A stretch of DNA of 64,000 nt from a bacterium. Lineage in GTDB: Bacteria; Bdellovibrionota; UBA2428. Position 1 is the stretch's first letter, and the number at the start of each line of letters is the position of its first letter. Below, in pieces: positions 9,203 through 18,035 of the stretch. The notes under the pieces are model-generated. The model did not search any database. It was not told where the DNA came from and saw only the letters and a list, made by a program, of their open reading frames with translations. The stretch spans positions 100,048-164,047 of the forward strand of contig JAACVK010000021.1 of assembly GCA_009991595.1 (NCBI GenBank). The letters are read 5' to 3'. Both the position numbers and the translations under genes were made by a program.

Positions 9203-11080
9203 CTAACGATGAAACATGTCTTCGATCTGTTGATGGGACATCAAAATCCAAACGGGCCGACCATGAGGACAAAAAGCACCCCAGTCCACTGCATCCAAAT
9301 CATGCATGAGCGCTTTTATTTGTTCATGTTTCAAACGCTGCCCCCGCCGAATACTTCCATGACAAGCCAGGCTAGCTGCTATCTTAGATTCAATCTGCAA
9401 TCTAAGAGCATCCAAACTAAGAGAGTCTTCGACTCGCTCAAAAAGATCTTCGAGCAATTCTTCCCACTTAATTTTTCGATCGCTTTCAGGCAAAGCAATG
9501 AATTCAATTTCATCGTCTTTCAGGTGGTCAATGTCAGAACACTCAAAAGCAAAGGTTTCTAAAACTTCAACCAGCTCGTCGCGATAGTCACTCACGGCCA
9601 TTGGCAACTTTATTTTAATAGGCAAAAGCAAAGGCTTCGGCCGAAGCAAATCCTGTTCTTCTAGTATTCGCTCGTAATTGATACGCTCATGAGCTGCGTG
9701 TTGATCCACCAAAACAAGTCCATGCTTGGACTCCAACACCAACCAACTAGCACCCGCTTCCCCAACAATATTTAACTCTGCAAACTTAAACGGGGGAGCC
9801 GATATATTCCTTCTCTCAGGCACGGCTACCGCTCGCCTACCTTCGATAGGCCACATAAGCTCTTCTCTTTCATACGAGGCATCGTCTTGGGACTCTTCTT
9901 CTTTTTGAAGGTTTGAAAAGTTTGAATCGCGATCAAAAATAGAGTCTTGTGAAGCTTGTCTGCGATTAGCCAGAGCCTCTTGAAAGACATTACTTCCTAT
10001 ATTCTTCAGCAAACCTGACTGAGTCGGCATGTTCACAAAGCCCGAATCGGTAGGCATCGTTTTTAAATCCAGATGAGGGCGCAAAACTCTATACGCTACA
10101 GAAGCCAAACTAAAGCCCTTTGGCCAACGAAGCTCTTTCTTTTGCGGGTGAATATTCACATCTACTAAACTTGGGTCAACGTGCGCATCAATCCACACAG
10201 CAGGAAAACAACCCACCTCTATCAAACCCGTATAAGCTTCACGTAAAGCATAACTCAGTCGTTTATCTTGCACATAGCGACCATTCACAAATAAATGAAT
10301 GTTTTTTTGCGTGCGGTAAGAAACGGGAGCGCGAGCGGCAATCATCGAGATACGATCCACTTCGGGAACAGGTTTCTTAGAGAAAACCTCTACCAACTCG
10401 GCATCGTTGCCTAAAGAAAACAAAAATCGCTCTCGTGGAGACTGCGAAGGAAGTTTTTCCTGCTCCTTAAGCTCTCCTTTGGCATCGACAATGTGCCATT
10501 CAAATTCAATGCTAGGATTAGACAGCGCCAAGTTCCATAGAGCCTGAGAACAAGCCGAAGCTTCTGAACCAGCGCTCTTTAAAAACTTTCTACGAGCGGG
10601 GGTATTGTAGAACAATTCGCTGATCGAAATTTTAGTTCCGTTCTTTCGAGTAAAAGGAATAATCTTGTTCTCGTTATCATTGTAAGTTAACTGCCAGGCA
10701 TCCGAATCTCCACGAGCCTTGGTTTCAATGGAGATCTTGGCTACGGAACTTACCGCCGCTAAGGCCTCACCCCTAAACCCTAAGCTTAGAATATGATCAA
10801 GGTCGTCCTGGTTGCTAATCTTGCTAGTCGCGTGACGCTTTAAGCACAGGGCTAAGTCTGAATGGGACATCCCCACGCCATTGTCTTCAATTTCAATTAA
10901 GTCTAAGCCACCGGAGACAAGCATCACTCGAACCTTCGTGGCTTTTGCATCGATGGAATTTTCAACAAGCTCTTTAACAACCGAGGCTGGTCTGTCCACA
11001 ACTTCGCCGGCGGCAATTCGGTGGACAGTGGCTTCGTCCAATACTTTGATAGACGAATGCTGGCTTGAAGAAATCGACAT
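9203..11080 (-). CDS. mutL: DNA mismatch repair protein MutL
   Basis: The N-terminal GHKL ATPase shows ELVENSIDA, DNGVGM, HATSKI and GFRGEAL in order. The C-terminal dimerisation half carries DQHAAHERINYE, the DQHA-x2-E-x4-E metal site, and CPHGRP, so this MutL should be a latent nicking endonuclease, as in most bacteria without MutH. The track starts at 11215, but family members begin close to IKVLDEATVHRIAAGEVV, so the ATG at 11080 (MSISSSQHSS) is preferred and gives 625 residues. The 45 extra residues of the longer form look non-coding. The gene is first in a mutL-miaA operon. Confidence 0.95.
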   Translation of the reverse strand: MSISSSQHSSIKVLDEATVHRIAAGEVVDRPASVVKELVENSIDAKATKVRVMLVSGGLDLIEIEDNGVGMSHSDLALCLKRHATSKISNQDDLDHILSLGFRGEALAAVSSVAKISIETKARGDSDAWQLTYNDNENKIIPFTRKNGTKISISELFYNTPARRKFLKSAGSEASACSQALWNLALSNPSIEFEWHIVDAKGELKEQEKLPSQSPRERFLFSLGNDAELVEVFSKKPVPEVDRISMIAARAPVSYRTQKNIHLFVNGRYVQDKRLSYALREAYTGLIEVGCFPAVWIDAHVDPSLVDVNIHPQKKELRWPKGFSLASVAYRVLRPHLDLKTMPTDSGFVNMPTQSGLLKNIGSNVFQEALANRRQASQDSIFDRDSNFSNLQKEEESQDDASYEREELMWPIEGRRAVAVPERRNISAPPFKFAELNIVGEAGASWLVLESKHGLVLVDQHAAHERINYERILEEQDLLRPKPLLLPIKIKLPMAVSDYRDELVEVLETFAFECSDIDHLKDDEIEFIALPESDRKIKWEELLEDLFERVEDSLSLDALRLQIESKIAASLACHGSIRRGQRLKHEQIKALMHDLDAVDWGAFCPHGRPVWILMSHQQIEDMFHR

Positions 11081-11160
11081 ACTTAGGGTGTAAAAAGCAA
11101 TTACGCCCCTGTCCACTATTTCGCCACCCCGTTGACAAAAAAGGGCACTTTTAGAATTTC

Positions 11161-11177
11161 TTAACAATATCTTAACA
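11161..11177 (+). promoter_or_regulatory. Tandem CTTAAC-N5-CTTAAC motif, copy 1
   Basis: CTTAACAATATCTTAAC is one of four exact matches to CTTAAC-N5-CTTAAC in the window. The 11-bp period of direct repeats is typical of OmpR/PhoB/CtrA-type response-regulator sites. It lies 81 bp from the mutL start and 221 bp from the plus-strand gene. Confidence 0.5.
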
Positions 11178-11314
11178 TTAGCCAGTGTCGAACTTGACTG
11201 CACATGTGAAGACATCAGTCAGACAGGAAAATCGTCGATAAGTTCGACACTTGGTGCGCAAAACGTCATAGGGCTATGTGTCTGTTTTTAAAGCGATAAG
11301 CCGAAAATTTTCAA

Positions 11315-11332
11315 TTGGCACGGCTTATGCAA
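11315..11332 (+). promoter_or_regulatory. Putative sigma-54 (-24/-12) promoter
   Basis: TTGGCACGGCTTATGCAA has the GG and GC dinucleotides separated by exactly 10 bases, as RpoN promoters require, and it matches the TGGCAC half perfectly. The second half reads ATGC rather than TTGC. It lies 66 bp upstream of the ATG at 11399. No other element in the window fits as well. Confidence 0.5.
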
Positions 11333-11398
11333 CTTGTTGTGCGACCTCGATAGCGGAAGTGGCGCAGAAACAAAACGAATTTGGAAGTTGGTGTAGAT

Positions 11399-11980
11399 AT
11401 GGAATTAAAGCTTAAATGGACCCTCAACGGAATTGTGGCTCTAGTAATGAGCGTTGCACCCTGCGTGTTTGCTCAAAGCCAGGATGGCGCTCAAGAGCCT
11501 TCTCAAATCAAAAGTCAACTCACTCTGGAAGACCTAGAAACAGTCTTAACCTCAAGCAGCTTCAAGGATGAAACACTGCAAGGACTGCGTCTTTCTGAAC
11601 TTAGCCCAACTGCAAGGAAGCAGCTTTTGGCTAAAGTGAGCGTTCTCAAGGACGAGATGACAAAAAGAATCAAGGAAGTCGATTCTAAAAATGTGGAGCT
11701 TAAGGAAAAGCTTCGCGCCGAACGGAGAAGCATTCAGCAGGAGCGAATGCGCGTCTATGGCCCTATGGATGAACAAGCCAAGATGAAATTATTCTCCAAC
11801 TTGCTAGACGAAGCTAACATCGACGCTATGGATAGCGGCGATCGCAGGCAGATTGAAAGCGAGTATCTTGTAACCATCACAACCAAAGATGTAGAGGACA
11901 TGAAGTCCTTGAAAAGCATTGCCACGAAGAAGGCTAATCTTTGGACAGAACAAAACAGCAGAAGAATCGCTCAGAACTAA
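11399..11980 (+). CDS. Secreted coiled-coil hypothetical protein
   Basis: The track starts at a TTG (11381). The ATG at 11399 is better because it directly precedes a signal peptide, MELKLKWTLNGIVALVMS...CVFAQ, and GGAAG lies about 11 bases upstream. The mature part of the 193-residue protein is highly charged and predicted to be mostly helical, with a Lys/Glu-rich coiled-coil segment (about residues 80-120). No family is recognised. A sigma-54-type promoter lies upstream, which is unusual in this window and suggests condition-specific expression. The gene converges on the diguanylate cyclase gene with 8 bases between. Confidence 0.75.
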   Translation: MELKLKWTLNGIVALVMSVAPCVFAQSQDGAQEPSQIKSQLTLEDLETVLTSSSFKDETLQGLRLSELSPTARKQLLAKVSVLKDEMTKRIKEVDSKNVELKEKLRAERRSIQQERMRVYGPMDEQAKMKLFSNLLDEANIDAMDSGDRRQIESEYLVTITTKDVEDMKSLKSIATKKANLWTEQNSRRIAQN

Positions 11981-11988
11981 GCAGCACT

Positions 11989-12933
11989 TTACTCAGGGGC
12001 CGTGACTTTGTTGCGGCCATTTCGCTTAGACTTGTAAAGAAGCTTATCAACCGCTTCGATAAATTCCTCAGCATTCGTGTATTTAGGCTGCCAATCAGAG
12101 ACTCCTAAAGAGGAAGTCACAGGAATTTTCTTATCTTGAAAGTTAAAGGAATGTTCCTCGATGGTGAGGCGAATTCTCTCGGCAATGCCGGCCGCAACAT
12201 CAAGAGGACTATCCGGAAGAGTCACAACAAACTCTTCTCCCCCAAAACGACCAATGACATCTTCGCTACGAACCAACTCTTTAATCAAAGCACAAAGTTC
12301 TTTTAGGATAAAATCTCCCGCAATGTGTCCATAGGTATCGTTAATCTTTTTAAAATGATCAATGTCTAACATGATCAAACAAAGAGAATAACCGGTTCGT
12401 GCGATGTCGATAGAGGAATCTAAAGACTTTAAAACATGCCCTTTATTAAAAACCCCAGTGAGCGGATCCCGAGTTCCTTGGGTGTGCAAGGACTCCGTGA
12501 ATTTTGCATCCAACTTCGAATCTACAAAACGAAGAACCGTGCTACCCACTTTGACAAGATCTCCGGCCTGAAGAACGGCGGGTCTTTCAATTTTGTCTTT
12601 ATTTAAATGAGTTCCATTTGTAGAATTTGTGTCTTCCAAAATTACGGAAGAATCTGAAACTCGAATCACAGCATGAAAACCACTCACAGCCCGTTGATTC
12701 AACGAAATATCACAGTTGGGGTGACGGCCGATGGTAAAATCCCCGTTCTGAAGATTAAAAACTTCCCCCATGTTCTCGCCTTGCATAACAATCATGGCTG
12801 GCTGTTTTTTAGCAGCTTCGTCTAGGAGTTCTTGAACATTGGCATTGGGCGAAGTCTCAACGGCCGTTTTGGTCGCCGTCTGATCAGAGTCCTTGTTTTT
12901 CCATACTGGGTTTTTAGGTTTTTTTGCGCTCAT
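11989..12933 (-). CDS. FHA-GGDEF diguanylate cyclase (DgcB-like)
   Basis: The 314-residue protein has a short Thr/Ser-containing tail, an FHA phosphothreonine-binding domain (about 48-138, with FTIGRHPNCDI and NSTNGTHLN), and a GGDEF domain (about 150-310). The active-site loop is GGEEF at 231-235. An autoinhibitory I-site RSED sits at 222-225, exactly five residues before it. It should make cyclic di-GMP from two GTP, gated by phosphopeptide binding. The FHA-GGDEF architecture matches Bdellovibrio DgcB, which is needed for prey invasion; orthology here is inference. AGAGGT lies 3 bases before the ATG. The tadG-like gene ends 16 bases upstream on the same strand, so the two probably form an operon. 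Confidence 0.92.
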   Translation of the reverse strand: MSAKKPKNPVWKNKDSDQTATKTAVETSPNANVQELLDEAAKKQPAMIVMQGENMGEVFNLQNGDFTIGRHPNCDISLNQRAVSGFHAVIRVSDSSVILEDTNSTNGTHLNKDKIERPAVLQAGDLVKVGSTVLRFVDSKLDAKFTESLHTQGTRDPLTGVFNKGHVLKSLDSSIDIARTGYSLCLIMLDIDHFKKINDTYGHIAGDFILKELCALIKELVRSEDVIGRFGGEEFVVTLPDSPLDVAAGIAERIRLTIEEHSFNFQDKKIPVTSSLGVSDWQPKYTNAEEFIEAVDKLLYKSKRNGRNKVTAPE

Positions 12934-12949
12934 CTGACCTCTATCATTA

Positions 12950-14653
12950 TCAATGGTAAACCCTTAAAGGACCACCGCACAAAGCGTCAAAACCCACACC
13001 TGTTCCACCACCCGATATATTCATTTCAGAGCACATTTGAGCAATGGACATTAGCTTAATCTGGTAGCCTTGACGCCCTATGCTTCCAGAAAGACCTGGA
13101 TTAATATTTCCGCCACCATCATAGAGTGGCGCCCATGAGGACAAAGTCATTGCACGGCTCGCATAAAATTGATCTAGGCCAAATAGTTGTCGCCTATGCA
13201 TGCCAGGGTCTCCCGAATTTCGATCCGTAAGCTCATACCCCGCACTCGTAGGGGGAGGCATTAAACTACCAGGAAACATGTCACCCGCCCGTCCACCCTC
13301 AACAGAAAAGCCACTGTAATACAAAGCCTCATAACGAGTTGGAGAATTTACGATCGGCATAAAACTATTAGTGGGTCGAAGTTCGTTTTGTCCCGTATAG
13401 CGAGAAGGCATCATACTTAATGCTGCATTCAAAATATCTTTGTTAAAAATTCCTCTGTTACGGGAAGTTAAATCGTTGGGAAAGAAATTAATATTCACAA
13501 GTCCTGCGTCCCCACCAAAAGTCTCCTCTTCAAAATAGTCTTCGGGAGGACCTATGCGAGAGCCAAAAGCTTTAGCTCCCCCCACCGACACCATTACTGG
13601 CATCAAACCACGAGGCCAAAATAGAATATTAGGTCGAGCTTCTCCTCGCAGAGTAACGTTCATCGCATTCTCCGGGTAACTACCTGCTCCACCGTTCATG
13701 TCTTTAGAGAATCCGGTGGGAGTGGTGGCTCCCTCAAGAGGCTGAATAAACACACCGCACCCACCACCTGGGGTAGATTCAAAGTTTACAAAGTTCATAA
13801 ACAAACGAGCATCACTTCTGGTAAACCTTGGACTCGCTCGATTACGCTGAGGAGTAATCCACTTTAACTCAGGACTTCCCGACAAATTACTCGCCATCAA
13901 ACTTCCAATAAAAGTTGAATAAGCTGTGCTATCCGCTACTGGACTCCCTTGATTGATAGGCGTCCCGACTCCTCCACCACCAAAGGCAGACTGAAAACGA
14001 CCCAGCAATGCTTGAAATTGGCTGGCTTGATAGCCGTTAATCTGGGCAGTTCTGTTTGTGGTCCAACGCAAATAGGCTTCGTTCTGCCCCGAGGATTCGT
14101 CGCAAATCAATTCAGCTTCGCGCCCCAACCTCCTAATTGTTTCGTTAATAGCAATGTAAATTGGGTTATAGGCTGGAGCCGCCGAGGGAACAATCGGAGG
14201 AATTTGAAAACCTCCGGCCAATGCGTTCTTACACATGTCGGTCCGATCATTGGTTCCACGACCGGTTTCATTAATCGCACCAACGGGTTGATAGCCAAAA
14301 GATTGCTGGCAAATAGCAAAGACTTGTTCAGGGTTATTGATGTAGCCAGTGCTGCCATCCACCTGATTTTTAAATTCACCATTCAAACGACTTTGGGTTA
14401 CGTAAACATCAAACAAAAGCCATTTATAGTTTTGTCGCATTCTAAAGTTCACGCCCGCCAATGCGTTCTGATAACGAGCCTGCCAACTAGCACCACTCAT
14501 TGCGGCCAAATCCACAGCCGTCTGCAAATTCATTTTACTTTGCACCAGGTGCCCAAGAGAAACAACCATGCCCATTAGAATGGCTAGAGTCGAGGCAAGC
14601 AAAGCCATCAACACCAAAACCTGGCCCTCTCGTCTTTTCCTTCGTTTAATCAT
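12950..14653 (-). CDS. TadG-like pilus-assembly/secreted protein
   Basis: The N-terminus KRRKRREGQVLVLMALLASTLAIL...VDLAAMSGA is the TadE/TadG-type prepilin-like segment: a positive patch, one membrane helix at about residues 11-35, then QTAVDLAA. The remaining 530 residues are extracytoplasmic and rich in Gly, Asn and Pro, with no recognised domain. TadG proteins are anchored in the inner membrane and take part in Tad/Flp pilus assembly. No other tad genes lie in the window, so this is an orphan copy. It is followed at 16 bases by the FHA-diguanylate cyclase, suggesting co-expression of a surface structure and c-di-GMP synthesis. Confidence 0.75.
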   Translation of the reverse strand: MIKRRKRREGQVLVLMALLASTLAILMGMVVSLGHLVQSKMNLQTAVDLAAMSGASWQARYQNALAGVNFRMRQNYKWLLFDVYVTQSRLNGEFKNQVDGSTGYINNPEQVFAICQQSFGYQPVGAINETGRGTNDRTDMCKNALAGGFQIPPIVPSAAPAYNPIYIAINETIRRLGREAELICDESSGQNEAYLRWTTNRTAQINGYQASQFQALLGRFQSAFGGGGVGTPINQGSPVADSTAYSTFIGSLMASNLSGSPELKWITPQRNRASPRFTRSDARLFMNFVNFESTPGGGCGVFIQPLEGATTPTGFSKDMNGGAGSYPENAMNVTLRGEARPNILFWPRGLMPVMVSVGGAKAFGSRIGPPEDYFEEETFGGDAGLVNINFFPNDLTSRNRGIFNKDILNAALSMMPSRYTGQNELRPTNSFMPIVNSPTRYEALYYSGFSVEGGRAGDMFPGSLMPPPTSAGYELTDRNSGDPGMHRRQLFGLDQFYASRAMTLSSWAPLYDGGGNINPGLSGSIGRQGYQIKLMSIAQMCSEMNISGGGTGVGFDALCGGPLRVYH

Positions 14654-14780
14654 TCCTTTAGTCTTTTCGGCACATTAGAGCAGAACTTTGAGCTGAGTAT
14701 TTTGAGTATTCAAGAAGCCAAAAAGGCACAGCCCTAGACCTTCAACCCTCATTATAAAGGAGCTGGAAAAGACTTTACCA

Positions 14781-14797
14781 GTTAAGCGTTGGTTAAG
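14781..14797 (-). promoter_or_regulatory. Tandem CTTAAC-N5-CTTAAC motif, copy 2
   Basis: On the minus strand this reads CTTAACCAACGCTTAAC. It overlaps the last codons of the receiver/GAF gene and lies about 130 bp upstream of the tadG-like start, on the tadG strand. Because it is partly coding, it is the weakest of the four copies. Confidence 0.35.
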
Positions 14798-15981
14798 GAT
14801 GGGCGCTCATAAAGTGAACAGTCCTCGGAGTAGATACGGGAGAAAAAATCCAAAGTCTTAAAACCAACGTCTAGCTTTGCAGCAAAGCCAGACAAATCCT
14901 CTAAGAAGCTCTGTAAACTCAAGTTAGTCTCCACCGGGAAACTGACCCTCAAAACACCCAGTAAGTTTTTATGAACATCAATAATAGGCAAGGCAGCTAA
15001 ACTCAAATCTCGTTTGGCTCTTGGCTTAGCGTCGTAAACAACAGACTCATCGGCATTGTAAACAAAAACAGGAAGTTTTTGATCCACACAATAACGAAGC
15101 TCCGGAAAAGTCGAAATTGAAAGCTCTTTCGAGAAACTCATATTGATGTCATTACCGGCAATCACTCTTACTTTTTGAAAACTATGATCTAAAGGCGACT
15201 GCGCGCGCACACTAAACAAAGAGATGTTTCCCATGCCAATGTCTTTGAGCAACTTCTTCAATAGGGTTTTATGGTTCTGCTTTAAAACTTCTAGCGACTC
15301 AAAGGGACCTCGCACGTAAGATTGAGCGTAGCCATCCCATGCCGGTCTTCGCTCGGGGTAATCTACCTTCTGCTCTAGAGTTTTAAATGATTTCTGAAAA
15401 ATCGGTCGCTCCTTATCGGAAATCAACGACGCAGAAGAAAGGCGCTTGGCCTTCTTCTCAACCACCGGCTCTTGTTGAACCTCTTCTTGAATCAAATCCT
15501 CTATTTCGTCCGTTTTCGTAGATTGAAGCGATACAGGGGCCTTTTGAACAACCTTAACAACAGGTTTAGATTCTGGAGCCACTTTTCTTGAAGACTCAAA
15601 AACTGCCAACATTTGTTTGGCTCTGAGCAGATATTGCTCTGGATCGGTCGGCCTAAAAAGAACAAGTGCCGCACCGGCCGCCATAGCTTGATGGCTTATT
15701 ACCTTGCCGAATTGATCACGAAGACAAAAAACCCAAGCCGCCTTGGAGTGCTTCCTAAGCTCCTGTAAAACGCGAGTGGATTCTTTACAGAAATTATCGT
15801 CCATAAAAACACAAAAGCAACTGGGTTTTATAGACTCTTCAATCAGTTTAAAACGGTCGGTAACTTGGAGACATTCCATTCCGTTTCTTCGAAAGAGCTT
15901 TCTGTGCTTAGAAAACTCAAGATTGGCTCGACTTGCAATGATCACAACCGGCTTTGAAATTGCGTATTTTGTCTCGTCCAT
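14782..15981 (-). CDS. Degenerate receiver plus GAF-like domain protein
   Basis: Residues about 10-130 follow a response-regulator fold, with VVIIASR, FCVFMDDNFCKES and GAALVLFRPTDPEQYLLRAKQML. The N-terminal acidic pair is missing and the conserved Lys of the KP motif is Arg, so it is probably a pseudo-receiver. A charged linker (about 135-215) leads to a GAF-like C-terminal domain (about 240-385, with PVFVYNADES and LAALPIIDVHKNLLGVLRVSF). No DNA-binding or catalytic output domain is visible. It probably works by protein contacts in signalling. It precedes the tadG-dgcB pair on the same strand, 128 bases away. The exact family is not recognised. Confidence 0.7.
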   Translation of the reverse strand: MDETKYAISKPVVIIASRANLEFSKHRKLFRRNGMECLQVTDRFKLIEESIKPSCFCVFMDDNFCKESTRVLQELRKHSKAAWVFCLRDQFGKVISHQAMAAGAALVLFRPTDPEQYLLRAKQMLAVFESSRKVAPESKPVVKVVQKAPVSLQSTKTDEIEDLIQEEVQQEPVVEKKAKRLSSASLISDKERPIFQKSFKTLEQKVDYPERRPAWDGYAQSYVRGPFESLEVLKQNHKTLLKKLLKDIGMGNISLFSVRAQSPLDHSFQKVRVIAGNDINMSFSKELSISTFPELRYCVDQKLPVFVYNADESVVYDAKPRAKRDLSLAALPIIDVHKNLLGVLRVSFPVETNLSLQSFLEDLSGFAAKLDVGFKTLDFFSRIYSEDCSLYERPSLTNA

Positions 15982-16027
15982 AAGAACCCCTTTTAAAGTA
16001 TAGCAGACCTAATTAGTTATGAGCGCT

Positions 16028-16714
16028 CTAGTGTCCTTCGTGCTCATTCCGAATATGTTCATCTAGTCTTTTTAGCTTTTCCTTCGGGCTATTTTCAAAG
16101 AAGCCAATCTTCTGACCAAACTTATAAACACCATAAACACCAAAACCAATCACAGCCGCCTCACCAACAGACCTCCAAAAGCCTCCCTTGAAAAGACCAC
16201 CTTGGAAAAGTCCAGCATGAGCACTGGGAACAAGCTCAAACATTGGACAGCTTTGCTCTTGAGCAAGAACCGTCTCAAAATGCTTTCGCATTTGCAGGAA
16301 AGTATATCGCAATCCCATCTTGGGGTTCAAAATGAAGGGAACTCCATTTATGAGAAACTCATGTTTTTTTGCATCAACAAGAGAAATTTTAATTTGGCCT
16401 TCATCGCCAATCAGAACCTTGTCTCCACTTGAGCTTATGGTTGGGAATGGAAAGTCTGTAGAGTCTTTTGTTTGTTCTTCCCACTCAGCCACTAAATAGT
16501 CCCTATCTTTTTGAGAAGACCACGGAAAGGCTTCCTTTAAGAACTTGGCTTTGTTAGAACGACTCCAATGAGCTCTAAGATTCTTCATGTCGCTTGCAAC
16601 TTCGGCAGCCACCTTGTTTCGATCAGCTTTGGCTTGTGAAACACCAACAAAAGTAACAAATGAAAAAGAAACAAACAGTGAATTCAAGATAAAGGCTTTA
16701 GTAAAGCTAAGCAT
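16028..16714 (-). CDS. Exported hypothetical protein with a C-terminal hydrophobic segment
   Basis: The 228-residue protein has a signal peptide (MLSFTKAFILNSLFVSFSFVTFVGVSQAKA). Its N-terminal part is helical and charged, its middle part is beta-rich, and a Gly-rich hydrophobic segment (GEAAVIGFGVYGVYKFG) precedes a basic C-terminal tail ending in a His-containing EHIRNEHEGH. GGGGGATC upstream of the ATG is a good ribosome-binding site. No family is recognised. It lies between pgi and the receiver/GAF gene on the same strand with gaps of about 50 bases, so it may be co-transcribed with them. Confidence 0.7.
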   Translation of the reverse strand: MLSFTKAFILNSLFVSFSFVTFVGVSQAKADRNKVAAEVASDMKNLRAHWSRSNKAKFLKEAFPWSSQKDRDYLVAEWEEQTKDSTDFPFPTISSSGDKVLIGDEGQIKISLVDAKKHEFLINGVPFILNPKMGLRYTFLQMRKHFETVLAQEQSCPMFELVPSAHAGLFQGGLFKGGFWRSVGEAAVIGFGVYGVYKFGQKIGFFENSPKEKLKRLDEHIRNEHEGH

Positions 16715-16769
16715 GTTAAGATCCCCCCAAGGTCTATATTATGGTCCAGACTAGCTTTAGCTACAAGAG

Positions 16770-18035
16770 TTAGCTTTCTAACACTGAGGGCAAGATTTTC
16801 TTGCCTATTTCGACTCCAGGCTGATCGAAAGGGTTGATTTCCTTGAGTGCCCCACAAGCGACCGTCAAATCCATGGCATGCGCATACAAAGCTCCAAGAT
16901 TTGTTTCGTCTAACTTTTCGACAAGTAATTCAAAGCTAGGTCGGCCCACTTCGCTCAAAGCTCCTTGGGTGGCCTTCGCCTCGGCATTCAAAATCTCAGA
17001 ATATTTTCTACCTTGAGAAAATCCCAACTTAGAGTGAAAAGATTTTGGCAAGGAGACCATCCAATCCTCTGCACCTTCCCAACTCTTTAAACAAACAAAC
17101 ATACTCACACATCGAGGAGAGCCTTCGATCAAAAACTGCAGCAAGGAATGTTGATCATTGGCTCCTACACAGGCAGCAGGAAAACTCCCCACCCCAACGC
17201 CGTTTTTAGCCCTTTTTCCTAAGCTCTCGCCCCAAAGTTGTTGAAACCAACGCCCCCAATCAAAAAGGACACTGGCGTAAGGCCACAACGTGAGAACTCC
17301 CATTCCAGCGACTTCCAATTCGTTTAAGCGTTTTGCCAATGGCCATAATTGAGGCTCGGGGGCATTTAGCTCTTGGCGGGCTCCCGCGAGAAAATAATCA
17401 ATGTTCACATCGGCAAAAGCTAGCGGAAGCAAACCTGCGGGAGTCATTAAACTAAAACGACCTCCAACCAGCTGGGGAATATAAAATGAATCCAAATTGT
17501 TTTCTTGAGCCCACGAATAAAGAGACCCAGCCCCATCCGTCGTTACGGCCACAGTGCGCTCTTTGAAATCAATACCGCTAGTTTTGTAAAGATCCATCAC
17601 TCGAGCGGCATTGACCATAGATTCAATGGTTCCGCCTGATTTTGAAATAATTAAAAGTGCCGTCCGACCTAAATCAAGTTGTGCAAAACTACGTTCAAAA
17701 TGAAAACTATCTAAATTATCTAAGAACAATACCTTTGAGCTTTTTCCAAGTGCCGACAAAACACTTTGTGCGCCCAACGAAGAACCACCAATACCGCAAA
17801 CCACTAAAACATCGGCAAGCTTCTGCAATTTTTCCGCACAAGCCTTCAACTCAGACAAGTCAGAGGACTTTAAGAGGTCTTCTCGGTAACCCGAATAAAT
17901 TGAAGCCGAAGCGTCTTGAGTAAAACTCTCGAAGCGACTCTTAGCCTCTTTGAAGTCAAAACCCGATTCATGGCGAACAAGCGCCTGCACGTCATCGCTA
18001 AAGAGGTTTTCTAAATTATATTTTAATAGACTCAT
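16770..18035 (-). CDS. pgi: Glucose-6-phosphate isomerase
   Basis: Pgi interconverts glucose-6-phosphate and fructose-6-phosphate. The 421-residue protein shows GIGGSSLGAQSVL near residue 80, the SIS-domain ISKSGGTIESM near 130, VGGRFSLMTPAGLLPL, GANDQHSLLQFLIEGSPRC and the C-terminal EINPFDQPGVEIGKK. It is shorter than the ~550-residue E. coli form and resembles the compact bacterial type. Its ATG directly abuts the TAA stop of the acyl-CoA dehydrogenase gene upstream, so the two are likely translationally coupled. Confidence 0.93.
   Translation of the reverse strand: MSLLKYNLENLFSDDVQALVRHESGFDFKEAKSRFESFTQDASASIYSGYREDLLKSSDLSELKACAEKLQKLADVLVVCGIGGSSLGAQSVLSALGKSSKVLFLDNLDSFHFERSFAQLDLGRTALLIISKSGGTIESMVNAARVMDLYKTSGIDFKERTVAVTTDGAGSLYSWAQENNLDSFYIPQLVGGRFSLMTPAGLLPLAFADVNIDYFLAGARQELNAPEPQLWPLAKRLNELEVAGMGVLTLWPYASVLFDWGRWFQQLWGESLGKRAKNGVGVGSFPAACVGANDQHSLLQFLIEGSPRCVSMFVCLKSWEGAEDWMVSLPKSFHSKLGFSQGRKYSEILNAEAKATQGALSEVGRPSFELLVEKLDETNLGALYAHAMDLTVACGALKEINPFDQPGVEIGKKILPSVLES

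Larger units (their letters stand above)
11081..11398. other. Divergent intergenic region upstream of mutL and a secreted coiled-coil gene
   Basis: The 318-base region holds no convincing gene. Three signals are visible: a TTGACA at 11133-11138, a tandem CTTAAC repeat at 11161-11177, and a sigma-54-like element at 11315-11332. The last points toward the plus-strand gene. Confidence 0.5.

Noticed and set aside
13949-14578. 209-codon plus-strand ORF
   Set aside because: It lies fully antisense within the tadG-like gene and gives an implausible protein; no ribosome-binding site.
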